DNA from: Bacillus cabrialesii
GTDB taxonomy: Bacteria > Bacillota > Bacilli > Bacillales > Bacillaceae
DNA length: 64,000 nucleotides
Assembly (NCBI RefSeq): GCF_004124315.2
Contig: NZ_CP096889.1
Location: forward strand, 3,579,001 to 3,643,000
Direction of reading: 5' to 3'
The translations under genes and the position numbers were made by a program. Within the stretch, counting starts at the first letter, position 1. Every line of letters starts with the position of its first letter. Below, piece after piece: positions 52,669 to 61,147 of this stretch. Under the pieces are notes generated by a model that ran no database searches, had not been told where the DNA came from, and saw only the letters and a program-made list of their open reading frames with translations.

Positions 52669-52743
52669 GATGTTTAGGAATCTGTGAAAACGTGAATAGG
52701 GATATAGAGTGAATTATTTCTCTTACGTGAGGAGAGGAACGAA

Positions 52744-53280
52744 ATGAACAAAACAACAAAGGTATTATCAACACTAGCCCTTGCGGCCGGAATTACGGCG
52801 GCTTCTGCAGGCGGCGCAAGCACAATCCATGCACAGCAGCCAGAAACAACTGTAAGCATTGATGATTTATACAGCTACCCGATTGATTCTTATTTGGTGT
52901 CAGCAGAGGCGCTAAATGTCAGAACGAAGGCTTCTGCAGCAAGCCAAAAAGCCGATACGCTGCACTTGGGCGACAGCTTAAAACTGATTTCCTTCGCAAA
53001 CGCCGACTGGGCAAAGGTTCATTATAAAAACGGAAAAACAGGCTTTGTCTCCACTCATTACATTGTAAAAGCAGCTACAACCGTAAAAACCAAAACAAAA
53101 ACGAAAGTGTATACATCCGCCGATGGAAAAAGCATCAAGACTCTTCCAGCTGACACAAGCGTGTCTTTTTTAGGCTGGAGCAAGACGAAAAAAGGCGGTT
53201 TTGATTTTGACTGGGTATTCGTTGATTACGGCGGTGCGACAGGCTATCTGAAAACAAAGGATTTACACATGACAAAATAA
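52744..53280 (+). CDS. ywsB: Secreted SH3-domain protein YwsB (general stress protein)
   Basis: A 178-residue secreted protein: signal peptide (about 1-29), then two bacterial SH3 domains (about 52-110, SAEALNVRTKASAASQKADTLHLGD; about 116-178, VYTSADGKSIKTLPADTSVSFLGW), a type usually binding peptidoglycan. No catalytic domain. ATG 52744 follows GAGGAG. Strain 168 ywsB is described as sigma-B controlled, but I could not find a convincing sigma-B site upstream. Confidence 0.9.
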   Translation: MNKTTKVLSTLALAAGITAASAGGASTIHAQQPETTVSIDDLYSYPIDSYLVSAEALNVRTKASAASQKADTLHLGDSLKLISFANADWAKVHYKNGKTGFVSTHYIVKAATTVKTKTKTKVYTSADGKSIKTLPADTSVSFLGWSKTKKGGFDFDWVFVDYGGATGYLKTKDLHMTK

Positions 53281-53283
53281 CCG

Positions 53284-53319
53284 AAAGGGATTCCGTGTTT
53301 ATGCGGAATCCCTTTTATT
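53284..53319 (+). terminator. Terminator after ywsB
   Basis: A 12-base perfect stem (53284-53295 with 53304-53315) and 8-base loop, followed by T-rich sequence. Confidence 0.88.
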
Positions 53320-53435
53320 ATGGATTGATTTGTCACATTCCCAAGATATTTCTCAGGAAATATTGTCGTATGCCGTGTCGAAACCATACATGATCATCGC
53401 CATTTTTGTTCACGTTAAAAAATGGAGGTGTAAAT

Positions 53436-53732
53436 ATGGATCAATTTGAAGCAGCTTATGAATCGTATAAAGCCAGGCAAACAACTGACGATCAACAAAC
53501 TGTTCCAGCTGGAAAAGAAGAAATTATTGCGGTCAGAAGAAATGAGGACGACAATATCATTGCAGTGAAAACGAGCACGGGAAGAGAACTCGACTACCCC
53601 ACTGCGCTGTCAGAAGCAAAAGCGGGAAAACTCGCTCATGTGGATGTCTTCCATAAATACGGACGTGATATTCTGCGAAGTGAACCGGACGGCATAAAGG
53701 AAAACAACCTGTCCGAGCTGCCGGATTTTTGA
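53436..53732 (+). CDS. ywsA: Small conserved protein YwsA
   Basis: A 98-residue soluble, acidic protein. The middle part (IIAVRRNEDDNIIAVKTSTGRELDYPTALSEAKAGKLAHVDV) has the look of a DUF3892-type small domain, in which two strands with a charged turn precede a short helix. ATG 53436 follows GGAGGTG; the longer frame to 53406 has no ribosome site. Function unknown. It stands alone between ywsB and the convergent ywrO. Confidence 0.88.
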   Translation: MDQFEAAYESYKARQTTDDQQTVPAGKEEIIAVRRNEDDNIIAVKTSTGRELDYPTALSEAKAGKLAHVDVFHKYGRDILRSEPDGIKENNLSELPDF

Positions 53733-53736
53733 TCAT

Positions 53737-53775
53737 AAAGAAGCCCTGCCGCTTGCCGGACAGGGCTTTCTTTTA
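53737..53775. terminator. Bidirectional terminator between ywsA and ywrO
   Basis: AAAGAAGCCCTG pairs with CAGGGCTTTCTTT (one bulge) around a 12-base loop; T residues on both strands. Confidence 0.85.
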
Positions 53776-54300
53776 AGCGAAAGGCTTCTGGATATATTCA
53801 GCTAACCGTTTTGCGCTGAGGGAAATATCCTCTTCAGTTGCACCATTCACGCCATAGAATACGTATGGGGATAGGTATTTCATGCCGATCAGATTGCTCG
53901 TGGCCTGAAATGGTTTTAGAAGCTCACTGATCGAGTAATGATTGCCTCCGCCAGCCTGATATTTTTCTGCTTCGCTCCCTGTTGAAACAGCCAGCAACAG
54001 CTCCTTGCCATGCAAGGCGTTTCCTTTCGAACCAAAGGCCCAGCCGTAAGCCAGCACAAGATCCTGCCATTTTTTCAAAAGCGGCGGAGAGCTGTACCAA
54101 TAAAGCGGAAATTGGAAGACAATCCGATCGTATTGCTCGCACAGCTGCTGCTCCTTCGCAACATCTATCGCTTCATCCGGGTATTCCTTATAAAGCTCCC
54201 GTACTGTGATATTGTCATGTGTACTCAATTCCTCTGCCCACGCCTTATTAACAACAGAGGTTTCCATATGAGGATGAACTGCCAAAACCAATATTTTCAT
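53773..54300 (-). CDS. ywrO: NAD(P)H oxidoreductase YwrO (flavodoxin-like quinone reductase)
   Basis: A 175-residue flavoprotein of the NQO/KefF (Flavodoxin_2) family. Typical features are LVLAVHPHMETSVVNKAW at the start, FQFPLYWYSSPPLLKKWQDLVLAYGWAFG (FMN contacts) and GGNHYSISELLKPFQ. Such enzymes reduce quinones and nitro compounds with NAD(P)H; the natural substrate is not known. ATG 54300. Single gene between two terminators. Confidence 0.9.
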   Translation of the reverse strand: MKILVLAVHPHMETSVVNKAWAEELSTHDNITVRELYKEYPDEAIDVAKEQQLCEQYDRIVFQFPLYWYSSPPLLKKWQDLVLAYGWAFGSKGNALHGKELLLAVSTGSEAEKYQAGGGNHYSISELLKPFQATSNLIGMKYLSPYVFYGVNGATEEDISLSAKRLAEYIQKPFA

Positions 54301-54360
54301 CAGACCACACCTTTACCCTTTTGACGTTATTTTATCTAAAATCAGGAAAAGAGCCAAATA

Positions 54361-54394
54361 AAAAGAAAGCCCTGTAGACAGGAGCTTTCTTTTT
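54361..54394. terminator. Terminator after alsSD
   Basis: AAAAGAAAGC-CCTG pairs with CAGG-GCTTTCTTTT around a 3-base loop, with T residues after it; lies between ywrO and the end of alsD. Confidence 0.8.
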
Positions 54395-54397
54395 TCT

Positions 54398-55165
54398 TTA
54401 TTCAGGGCTTCCTTCAGTTGTTTCAATATCCTTGGCAAAATCAGGGTTATCAAGATTTGCCTTAAAGAAATCCGCTGTATTTGGAAGTCTGAGGTTCATG
54501 TTCATTTTTTGAGAAATCGTAACCGTGCAATCCTCAAGCACATAGTCAAAAACGTGTCCGCCTGAATTCCGTCCTTCGTCAATGAAGTGCAGGTGATACC
54601 CAGAAACAGCGATTCCGTTTGCATAAGCCGGTGTCAGGAAACCTACGATCGTTCCTCTCACGTTGTCGAAGTTGAAAATCGGCTGCGTTTTGACCGCTTC
54701 AACCATCGGCACGTAAGGTTTTTCTTGCAGTTCTACCGTTCTTGTCTGCACTTTTTTAAACAATCCGTCAATGCGGATCGCGTAAAATAAGTTTTTGCTT
54801 GGCAGAATGCTGTTGATCTCATTTTCAAACTCTTCACGTGTCGTTTTCGCGTCAATTTTATGTGTCATGTCCGGTGTAAAGAACGTAAATGAGCAGAACG
54901 GAGAACGGTCCCCATTTTGCACAGGAGTCGCAGTTCCGTCTGAACGGAGACGGTAAAATTCGCCGTCGAACCCTATCAGCTCTCCGTCAAGCTTGTTAAA
55001 GGTTCCGATACCGAAGTCTCCGTATTTTGGAATCTCTGACAGTTCAAAATCACCGTCATATACTCCGTCTAATAGAGAAGTCATTGTTGATACTTGATAA
55101 ATCTGGCTCACTGGCTGATCTTTTTGGCCGCGGCTGAGCACTTGCATGTTGCTTTCGCGTTTCAT
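54398..55165 (-). CDS. alsD: Alpha-acetolactate decarboxylase AlsD
   Basis: AlsD converts acetolactate to acetoin, the overflow product made at low pH or in stationary phase. The 255-residue protein shows the zinc ligands in GYHLHFIDEGRNSGGHV (two His plus a further His) and the conserved IPKYGDFGIGTFN, LDGELIGFDGEFY and FCSFTFF. ATG 55165 with GGAG 11 bases and GAAGGG 4 bases upstream; an earlier GTG overlaps this region. It follows alsS in the same operon. Confidence 0.96.
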   Translation of the reverse strand: MKRESNMQVLSRGQKDQPVSQIYQVSTMTSLLDGVYDGDFELSEIPKYGDFGIGTFNKLDGELIGFDGEFYRLRSDGTATPVQNGDRSPFCSFTFFTPDMTHKIDAKTTREEFENEINSILPSKNLFYAIRIDGLFKKVQTRTVELQEKPYVPMVEAVKTQPIFNFDNVRGTIVGFLTPAYANGIAVSGYHLHFIDEGRNSGGHVFDYVLEDCTVTISQKMNMNLRLPNTADFFKANLDNPDFAKDIETTEGSPE

Positions 55166-55228
55166 AATTCCCTTCACTCCTTTTGTTTAGTGCTGTTCAT
55201 AGAAAACAGTGTCTTGATGCGCAGAGTG

Positions 55229-56941
55229 CTAGAGAGCTTTCGTTTTCATGAGTTCTCCGAATTCTTTCGGAAGCTTGTCACTCGCTAAATTCATGTTATC
55301 ACTGTAGTCAACCGGGACATCAATGATGACAGGACCTTCAGCGTTCATACCTTGACGCAGAACATCTGCCAGCTGGTCTGGTGATTCAACGCGCAAGCCG
55401 GTTGCTCCGAAGCTTTCCGCATATTTCACGATATCGATATTTCCGAAATCGACCGCAGACGTACGATTATATTTTTTCAATTGCTGGAATGCAACCATGT
55501 CATATGTGCTGTCGTTCCATACAATGTGTACAATTGGTGCTTTTAGACGAACTGCCGTCTCTAATTCCATTGCTGAGAATAAGAAACCGCCGTCACCAGA
55601 GACGGATACCACTTTTTCTCCCGGTTTCACCAATGAAGCACCGATTGCCCAAGGAAGCGCAACGCCGAGTGTTTGCATACCGTTACTGATCATTAATGTT
55701 AACGGCTCATAACTGCGGAAATAACGTGACATCCAAATCGCGTGTGAACCGATATCGCAAGTCACTGTAACATGATCATCGACTGCGTTTCGCAATTCTT
55801 TTACGATTTCAAGAGGATGCACTCTGTCTGATTTCCAATCAGCAGGCACCTGCTCACCCTCGTGCATATATTGTTTTAAATTAGAAAGAATTTTCTGCTC
55901 ACGTTCAGCAAATTCCACTTGCACGGCATCGTGTTCAATATGATTGATCGTAGATGGAATATCACCGATCAATTCAAGCTCCGGCTGGTAAGCATGGTCA
56001 ATGTCAGCCAGAATTTCATCTAAATGGATGATCGTCCGGTCTCCATTGACATTCCAGAATTTCGGATCGTATTCAATTGGATCATAGCCGATTGTCAGAA
56101 CAACATCAGCCTGCTCAAGCAGAAGGTCGCCTGGCTGGTTGCGGAACAATCCGATACGGCCGAAGTACTGATCCTCTAAATCTCTCGTAAGAGTACCGGC
56201 AGCTTGATAGGTTTCAACGAATGGAAGCTGAACCTTTTTCAATAGCTTGCGAACCGCTTTAATCGCGTCCGGTCTTCCGCCCTTCATGCCGACTAACACG
56301 ACAGGAAGTTTTGCTGTTTGGATTTTTGCAATGGCCGCACTGATTGCATCATCCGCTGCAGGGCCAAGTTTTGGCGCTGCGACAGCACGCACGTTTTTTG
56401 TATTTGTGACTTCATTCACAACATCCTGCGGAAAGCTCACAAAAGCGGCCCCAGCCTGACCTGCTGACGCTATCCTAAATGCATTTGTAACAGCTTCCGG
56501 TATATTTTTTACATCTTGAACTTCTACACTGTATTTTGTAATCGGCTGAAATAACGCCGCATTATCCAAAGATTGATGTGTCCGTTTTAAACGATCTGCA
56601 CGGATCACGTTCCCAGCAAGCGCAACGACAGGGTCACCTTCAGTATTTGCTGTCAGCAGTCCTGTTGCCAAGTTAGAAGCACCTGGTCCTGATGTGACTA
56701 ACACGACTCCGGGTTTTCCAGTTAAACGGCCGACTGCCTGCGCCATAAATGCTGCATTTTGTTCATGCCGGGCAACGATAATTTCTGGCCCTTTATCTTG
56801 TAAAGCGTCAAATACCGCATCAATTTTTGCACCTGGAATGCCAAATACATGTGTGACACCTTGCTCCACTAAGCAATCAACAACAAGCTCCGCCCCTCTG
56901 CTCTTTACAAGGGATTTTTGTTCTTTTGTTGCTTTTGTCAA
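55229..56941 (-). CDS. alsS: Acetolactate synthase AlsS (catabolic, FAD-independent)
   Basis: AlsS joins two pyruvates to acetolactate with thiamine diphosphate. The 570-residue protein has the three ThDP-enzyme domains: N-terminal VFGIPGAKIDAVFDAL and RHEQNAAFMAQAVGR with the catalytic Glu of the ThDP site, a central domain (PVVLVGMKGGRPDAIKAVRKLL) and the C-terminal ThDP signature SGDGGFLFSAMELETAVRLKAPIVHIVWNDSTYDMV. The start is TTG at 56941, 8 bases after AAGGAG. First gene of alsSD, divergent from alsR. Confidence 0.97.
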   Translation of the reverse strand: MTKATKEQKSLVKSRGAELVVDCLVEQGVTHVFGIPGAKIDAVFDALQDKGPEIIVARHEQNAAFMAQAVGRLTGKPGVVLVTSGPGASNLATGLLTANTEGDPVVALAGNVIRADRLKRTHQSLDNAALFQPITKYSVEVQDVKNIPEAVTNAFRIASAGQAGAAFVSFPQDVVNEVTNTKNVRAVAAPKLGPAADDAISAAIAKIQTAKLPVVLVGMKGGRPDAIKAVRKLLKKVQLPFVETYQAAGTLTRDLEDQYFGRIGLFRNQPGDLLLEQADVVLTIGYDPIEYDPKFWNVNGDRTIIHLDEILADIDHAYQPELELIGDIPSTINHIEHDAVQVEFAEREQKILSNLKQYMHEGEQVPADWKSDRVHPLEIVKELRNAVDDHVTVTCDIGSHAIWMSRYFRSYEPLTLMISNGMQTLGVALPWAIGASLVKPGEKVVSVSGDGGFLFSAMELETAVRLKAPIVHIVWNDSTYDMVAFQQLKKYNRTSAVDFGNIDIVKYAESFGATGLRVESPDQLADVLRQGMNAEGPVIIDVPVDYSDNMNLASDKLPKEFGELMKTKAL

Positions 56942-57003
56942 CACCCTCACTCCTTATTATGCATTTTAAACATAAAATTTAAATGTTTCTTGTGATATGT
57001 TTC

Positions 57004-57033
57004 ACTATACACTCTTTGGAAATTGACCTCCAA
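57004..57033 (-). promoter_or_regulatory. Candidate promoter of alsSD
   Basis: On the minus strand TTGGAG (57028-57033), 18 bases, TATAGT (57004-57009). The -35 is poor, as expected for a promoter that depends on the activator AlsR, whose binding should lie in the AT-rich stretch 57034-57080. Confidence 0.55.
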
Positions 57034-57099
57034 TATCGATTCGCCTTATGATTAATATGTAATACGAATTATTAACCTAAGGAAAGGAATGCATATTGC

Positions 57100-57987
57100 A
57101 TGGAGCTTCGCCATCTTCAATACTTTATCGCAGTAGCCGAAGAGCTTCATTTCGGAAAAGCTGCGCGGCGGCTGAATATGACACAGCCTCCTCTCAGCCA
57201 GCAGATCAAACAGCTGGAAGAAGAAGTCGGGGTGACGCTTCTCAAGAGGACAAAACGACTTGTCGAGCTTACGGCGGCCGGAGAAATCTTTTTAAATCAC
57301 TGCCGGTCAGCTTTAATGCAAATTGGCCAAGGAATTGAACTTGCCCAGCGGACAGCTCGCGGCGAGCACGGCCATCTCGTTATTGGTTTTGTCGGATCGG
57401 CTACATATGAATTTCTGCCGCCGATCATCCGGGAATACCGTAAAAAATTCCCCTCTGTGAAAATTGAATTAAAAGAAATCGCTTCTTATCGCCAGCAAGA
57501 GGAATTGCTCAAGGGAAATATCGATATCGGCATTCTCCATCCGCCGTTAGAGCACCCGGAGCTGCAAATTGACACAACCCAGAGCAGTCCATGCATCCTT
57601 GCATTGCCAAAGCAGCATCCGCTTGCATTGAAAGAATCAATCGACATTACAGATTTGGAAAACGAACCGATCATCACCCTTTCCAAAGAAGCATGGCCTA
57701 CGCTATATACCGACTTTATTCAGCTCTGTGAAAACGCAGGTTTTGTGCCGAATATCGTTCAAGAAGCGACAGAGTATCAAATGGTAATCGGACTGGTGAC
57801 AGCGGGCATCGGCATTACCATTGTCCCATCCTCGGCCAGACGGCTGTTTAACCTTGACGTCACGTATCGCAGCGTTGATCATTTTCAGCTCAAGGCAGAA
57901 TGGATCATCGCATATCGAAAAGACAGCCAAAACCCGGTACTGAGACAATTTGTGGATATATGCAAGTCGTTAAATGAACGGAAATAA
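57100..57987 (+). CDS. alsR: LysR-type activator AlsR of acetoin synthesis genes
   Basis: A 295-residue LysR-type regulator that activates alsSD in response to acetate and low pH. The N-terminal helix-turn-helix is MELRHLQYFIAVAEELHFGKAARRLNMTQPPLSQQIKQLEEEVG (residues 1-44); the rest is the ligand-binding domain (FVGSATYEFLPPIIREY, DIGILHPP, QEATEYQMVIGLVTAGIGI). It is transcribed away from alsS. The C-terminus is a few residues shorter and differs from the strain 168 protein as I remember it; its stop lies only 38 bases from cotH, where strain 168 has three further genes. Confidence 0.95.
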   Translation: MELRHLQYFIAVAEELHFGKAARRLNMTQPPLSQQIKQLEEEVGVTLLKRTKRLVELTAAGEIFLNHCRSALMQIGQGIELAQRTARGEHGHLVIGFVGSATYEFLPPIIREYRKKFPSVKIELKEIASYRQQEELLKGNIDIGILHPPLEHPELQIDTTQSSPCILALPKQHPLALKESIDITDLENEPIITLSKEAWPTLYTDFIQLCENAGFVPNIVQEATEYQMVIGLVTAGIGITIVPSSARRLFNLDVTYRSVDHFQLKAEWIIAYRKDSQNPVLRQFVDICKSLNERK

Positions 57988-58016
57988 AAAAGGCGTTCCG
58001 TTCTCCGGAATCCGCC
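57986..58016 (-). terminator. Terminator after cotH
   Basis: On the minus strand GGCG-(GA)-TTCCG and CGGAA-CGCC form a stem with a 2-base bulge, followed by TTTTTT. It fits cotH better than alsR, which has only a weak T run on the plus strand. Confidence 0.75.
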
Positions 58017-58025
58017 CGTTTATCG

Positions 58026-59117
58026 TCAGGATAAAAGATCAAGCTCACTTTTGAGGTAATCAGCTCTTTTTATAATATACTCGCAAATCACATCCGGCTC
58101 ACGGTCAAAACGCTCAATATCATTCTTTTTATATGGGTCCATCAGGACAAACGGCCTAATCCGTTCATACATCGCCATTATTTTCGGTTTCATATATTCT
58201 ATTGTAAAAAGAGATTGGAGCGTTTTTTCTAGCAGACGTTTGTAGGACTTGCGAAAATCGGGTTCATCCAATATTCGGGCGGTTAGTGTATTAAATCCTT
58301 GAATTCTTACATAATCGGCAGCCATCCGCTCTCCATGGATATCCCTGCCCCAGGTCGCATCATAATCCCAAGGAATCACCTCAAATAACCCTGTTTCACT
58401 GCTTCTGTACAGCGCGTAGTTGTGGACAAACCCGTCATAGTTTGAGGTGAATACAATGCCGGCTAACCAGCGCAAATACTTATCGACATCCACATGCTTT
58501 GTCACTTCTGATTTAAACTGGGCTTTAGGGACAGTATTAATTTTAAATATCATATCCTGTAAATAAAAATCATCTTCCTCAGTCCCTGTCTTCTTTTCAT
58601 ATCCAAGCTCAAGCGACGTCTTCGTTTCCCTTTCCAAATCGCTCATCAGTGAGAAATTAGCATCATCATCAACTGCGTAAAAAACCGCCCCGTCCGCCAG
58701 CTTCCTTTTCGCTAAATAAAATTCATCGACGGATTCAAGTTCTAGATAAACCCCTTCATTCTTCCCATTCACCTTTAAAAAAACGAACTCTGCCTTTGGA
58801 GACAGTGTCCCAAGCTCTGAGAAAAAATCCAGGGACAATTTATTTCTCATCATGGAAGGATCTTTATACTCCGCATTTAAGTGAATCTCTCGTGCGCCGC
58901 GAAATGTTTTCGGCTGATAAAAAGAAAGATGGTATGACTTCTTTTTGAAGTCTCTGATATGTGATCCCCGGTAAGCGATATCAATATCCAGCCTTTTTTG
59001 ATTTACCTTCATCACAGCCGGTACCGGATCATCGTCCCATATATCCTTTTTTAATTCACGCAAATCTTTTGGATGAACAAACAGCTGATAAAGCGGCAAA
59101 TTGGATTGATTCTTCAT
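58026..59117 (-). CDS. cotH: Spore coat protein kinase CotH
   Basis: CotH (363 residues) is an atypical protein kinase of the inner spore coat. It phosphorylates CotG and CotB and is needed for assembly of several outer coat proteins. Family motifs visible are AYRGSHIRDFKKKSYHLSFY (the ATP-binding region with the conserved Arg/Lys), NAEYKDPSMMRNKLS, YLELESVDEFY (the helix Glu), and TSNYDGFVHNYALYRS with VIPWDYDATWG, which carries the metal-binding Asp. ATG 59117 follows AAGGGGGA. Its leader is probably over 800 bases long and runs antisense through cotG. Confidence 0.94.
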   Translation of the reverse strand: MKNQSNLPLYQLFVHPKDLRELKKDIWDDDPVPAVMKVNQKRLDIDIAYRGSHIRDFKKKSYHLSFYQPKTFRGAREIHLNAEYKDPSMMRNKLSLDFFSELGTLSPKAEFVFLKVNGKNEGVYLELESVDEFYLAKRKLADGAVFYAVDDDANFSLMSDLERETKTSLELGYEKKTGTEEDDFYLQDMIFKINTVPKAQFKSEVTKHVDVDKYLRWLAGIVFTSNYDGFVHNYALYRSSETGLFEVIPWDYDATWGRDIHGERMAADYVRIQGFNTLTARILDEPDFRKSYKRLLEKTLQSLFTIEYMKPKIMAMYERIRPFVLMDPYKKNDIERFDREPDVICEYIIKRADYLKSELDLLS

Positions 59118-59259
59118 CCATAATCCCCCTTACAAATTTTAGGCTTTTATTTTCGTGAGATATCAGCGGAACACTTATACACTTTTTAAAACCGCGCGTA
59201 CTATGAGGGTAGTAAGGATCTTCATCCTTAACATCATTTTTAAAAAGGAGGATTTCGAA

Positions 59260-59859
59260 TTGGGCCACTATTCCCATTCTGACATCAAAGAAGCGGTGAA
59301 ATCCGCGAAAAATGAAGGTTTAAAAGATTATTTGTACCAAGAGCCTCATGGAAAAAAACGCAGCCATAAAAAATCGCACCAATCTCACAAAAAATCTCGC
59401 AGCCACAAGAAATCATACTGCTCTCACAAGAAATCTCGCAGCCACAAAAAATCTTACTGTTCTCACAAGAAATCTCGCAGCCACAAAAAATCGTACTGTT
59501 CTCACAAGAAATCTCGCAGCTACAAAAAATCATACTGCTCTCACAAGAAATCTCGCAGCCACAAAAAATCATACTGCTCTCACAAGAAATCTCGCAGCCA
59601 CAAAAAATCGTACCGCTCTTACAAAAAATCTCGCAGCTACAAAAAATCGTACCGTTCTTACAAAAAATCTCGCAGCTATAAGAAGTCATATCGCACACAG
59701 AAAAAATCGTATTGTTCCCATAAGAAAAAATCTCATAAGAAACACTACAAAAAACCACATCACCACTACGACGACCACAAAAAACACGATGATTATCACA
59801 GCAAAAAAGAATTCTGGAAAGACGGCAATTGCTGGGTAGTCAAAAAGAAATACAAATAA
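59260..59859 (+). CDS. cotG: Spore coat protein CotG (repeat protein, CotH substrate)
   Basis: CotG is a structural outer-coat protein, phosphorylated by CotH. From TTG 59260 (AAGGAGG 8 bases upstream) it has 199 residues: a unique N-terminal part (MGHYSHSDIKEAVKSAK), eight tandem 13-residue units of the type SHKKSRSHKKSYC (residues 42-145), a second Lys-rich part, and a His/Asp-rich end (HHHYDDHKKHDDY) closing with WKDGNCWVVKKKYK. Ser-Lys-rich units are the phosphorylation sites. It is divergent from cotH and expected to be sigma-K controlled with GerE; I could not fix its own promoter. Confidence 0.95.
   Translation: MGHYSHSDIKEAVKSAKNEGLKDYLYQEPHGKKRSHKKSHQSHKKSRSHKKSYCSHKKSRSHKKSYCSHKKSRSHKKSYCSHKKSRSYKKSYCSHKKSRSHKKSYCSHKKSRSHKKSYRSYKKSRSYKKSYRSYKKSRSYKKSYRTQKKSYCSHKKKSHKKHYKKPHHHYDDHKKHDDYHSKKEFWKDGNCWVVKKKYK
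59383..59694 (+). repeat. Eight 39-base tandem repeats in cotG
   Basis: Each unit codes for SxKKSRSxKKSYx (13 residues). The first six end mostly in YC and carry SHKK; the seventh and eighth carry SYKK and end in YR. The unit number of this protein varies among Bacillus strains. Confidence 0.9.
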
Positions 59860-59947
59860 TCTAAGTTTTCATTTTTTCAATAGGCTGCCGGCAGACGTAC
59901 GGAAGCCTATTTTTCAATTTCCCCTGGATTAGATATATGTCATGACA

Positions 59948-59974
59948 TAACATATGCAACACGCATCATTTGGT
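59948..59974 (-). promoter_or_regulatory. Candidate sigma-K promoter of cotH, beyond cotG
   Basis: On the minus strand AC (59973-59974), 16 bases, CATATGTTA (59948-59956), which fits the sigma-K -10 pattern CATANNNTA exactly. It lies about 820 bases before the cotH start, in agreement with the very distant cotH promoter described for B. subtilis, so cotG would be read in the opposite direction inside the cotH leader. Confidence 0.75.
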
Positions 59975-60032
59975 TTCCTTGAAACCAGTTCGTTATAATT
60001 AAGCTATCCTAACGATAAAGGCGGTTGTTGCT

Positions 60033-60650
60033 ATGTACATATTTCAAGCTGATCAGCTTAGTGCCAAAGACACATACAAGCTATTGTCGGGTGCTGTCAT
60101 CCCCCGTCCCATTGCATTTGTAACAACACTTTCTTCAAACGGAGCGGTAAATGCCGCGCCTTTCAGTTTTTATAACGTTGTCAGTTCAGATCCTCCGCTT
60201 CTCAGTGTTTCTGTTAACAGGGCCGAAGGACGACAAAAAGATACTGCTCGAAACGCAGTGGAAAACGGAGAATTTGTCGTTCATGTCAGTGATGAAGCCA
60301 TCATTGAAGACATCAATGAAACGGCGGCGAGCTTAGGGCCGGGCGAAAGCGAGCTCACACACACCTCGCTTCATCCCGTTGAAAGCAAGTCTGTTTCAGT
60401 TCCCGGCATTAAGGAAGCCCGCATTCGGTTTGAATGCACACTAGAGCGGCATATAACGTTCGACAATGACCAAGGCGTGACCACAGCAGATCTGCTCATC
60501 GGCAGAGTCGTCTGCTTCCACATCGATGAAAAGGTGTATGATGCAGAAAAAGGATATGTGTTGACAGATGAATTAAAGCCTGTATCAAGATTGGCAGGAA
60601 ATCACTATGCAAAGCTCGGCGAAGAGTTCACGCTGATTCGTCCCAGCTGA
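60033..60650 (+). CDS. ywrF: Flavin reductase-like protein YwrF
   Basis: A 205-residue FMN-binding protein of the flavin reductase-like (DIM6/NTAB) family. The N-terminal half contains the usual FMN-binding stretch: LLSGAVIPRPIAFVTTLSSNGAVNAAPFSFYNVVSSDPPLLSVSVNR without interruption. ATG 60033 is preceded by AAAGGCGG. Substrate unknown. It ends before a strong GC-rich terminator. Confidence 0.9.
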   Translation: MYIFQADQLSAKDTYKLLSGAVIPRPIAFVTTLSSNGAVNAAPFSFYNVVSSDPPLLSVSVNRAEGRQKDTARNAVENGEFVVHVSDEAIIEDINETAASLGPGESELTHTSLHPVESKSVSVPGIKEARIRFECTLERHITFDNDQGVTTADLLIGRVVCFHIDEKVYDAEKGYVLTDELKPVSRLAGNHYAKLGEEFTLIRPS

Positions 60651-60718
60651 ACAGAAGGACTATTTAAATAGAAGAAACTAGTCAAAAAGACCTTATGATT
60701 ACAAATCGTTGCCTATAA

Positions 60719-60754
60719 AAAATCCCCCCCGGAGAAAGCTTCGGGGGGGATTTT
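60719..60754 (+). terminator. Terminator after ywrF
   Basis: Stem with seven C paired to seven G plus AAAT/ATTT (60719-60730 with 60743-60754), a 12-base loop, and T residues after it. Confidence 0.85.
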
Positions 60755-60807
60755 ATGAAACATTTTTCCTTTTTCTTCGTATAAAAGGTTGATTAGAAGG
60801 GATTGGA

Positions 60808-61143
60808 ATGACAAGCTTTGGGATTTTAATGCTGATTGCTATTACCATCAGCACTGCCGCTCAATTTTTTATAAAGAAAAAATTCGGTATTAATAATTCC
60901 GGCTGGCGATATAAGCATGTCAGCAATACACACAAATGGATCGAAATCATTTCACTTATTTTATTTGTGTTTTCACTCTCCTTTTTTCCGGTTGAATATT
61001 TGCTTCCTTTATTTTTTATTGTGATTGACTCACTGCGTATTTTTATGGAATGGAATTTTAGGCCTGAAGACAAGCAGTATATGTATCACATCATAGAGGT
61101 CTCCCTCATGTTTGCGCTTTTGATTTATATTTGTATCCTATAG
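60808..61143 (+). CDS. ywrE: Small membrane protein YwrE
   Basis: A 111-residue protein with four hydrophobic segments (about 3-18, 46-62, 65-80 and 98-111) and little else; it resembles DUF4181 membrane proteins. ATG 60808 has AAGGGATTGGA upstream. No function known. It ends 5 bases before the end of the convergent ywrD. Confidence 0.85.
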   Translation: MTSFGILMLIAITISTAAQFFIKKKFGINNSGWRYKHVSNTHKWIEIISLILFVFSLSFFPVEYLLPLFFIVIDSLRIFMEWNFRPEDKQYMYHIIEVSLMFALLIYICIL

Positions 61144-61147
61144 TTAT

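Noticed and set aside
52670..52743. Sigma-B promoter of ywsB
   Set aside because: GTTTAG and GGGATA are present but the spacing (21 bases) does not fit.
59383..59694. Regular repeats that could suggest a CRISPR array
   Set aside because: Units are directly tandem without spacers and code for the known CotG repeat.
59285..59758. Long Cys/Ile-rich ORF on the minus strand inside cotG, and another plus-strand frame at 59348-59839
   Set aside because: Both are by-products of the 39-base repeat; neither has a ribosome site or a sensible protein sequence.
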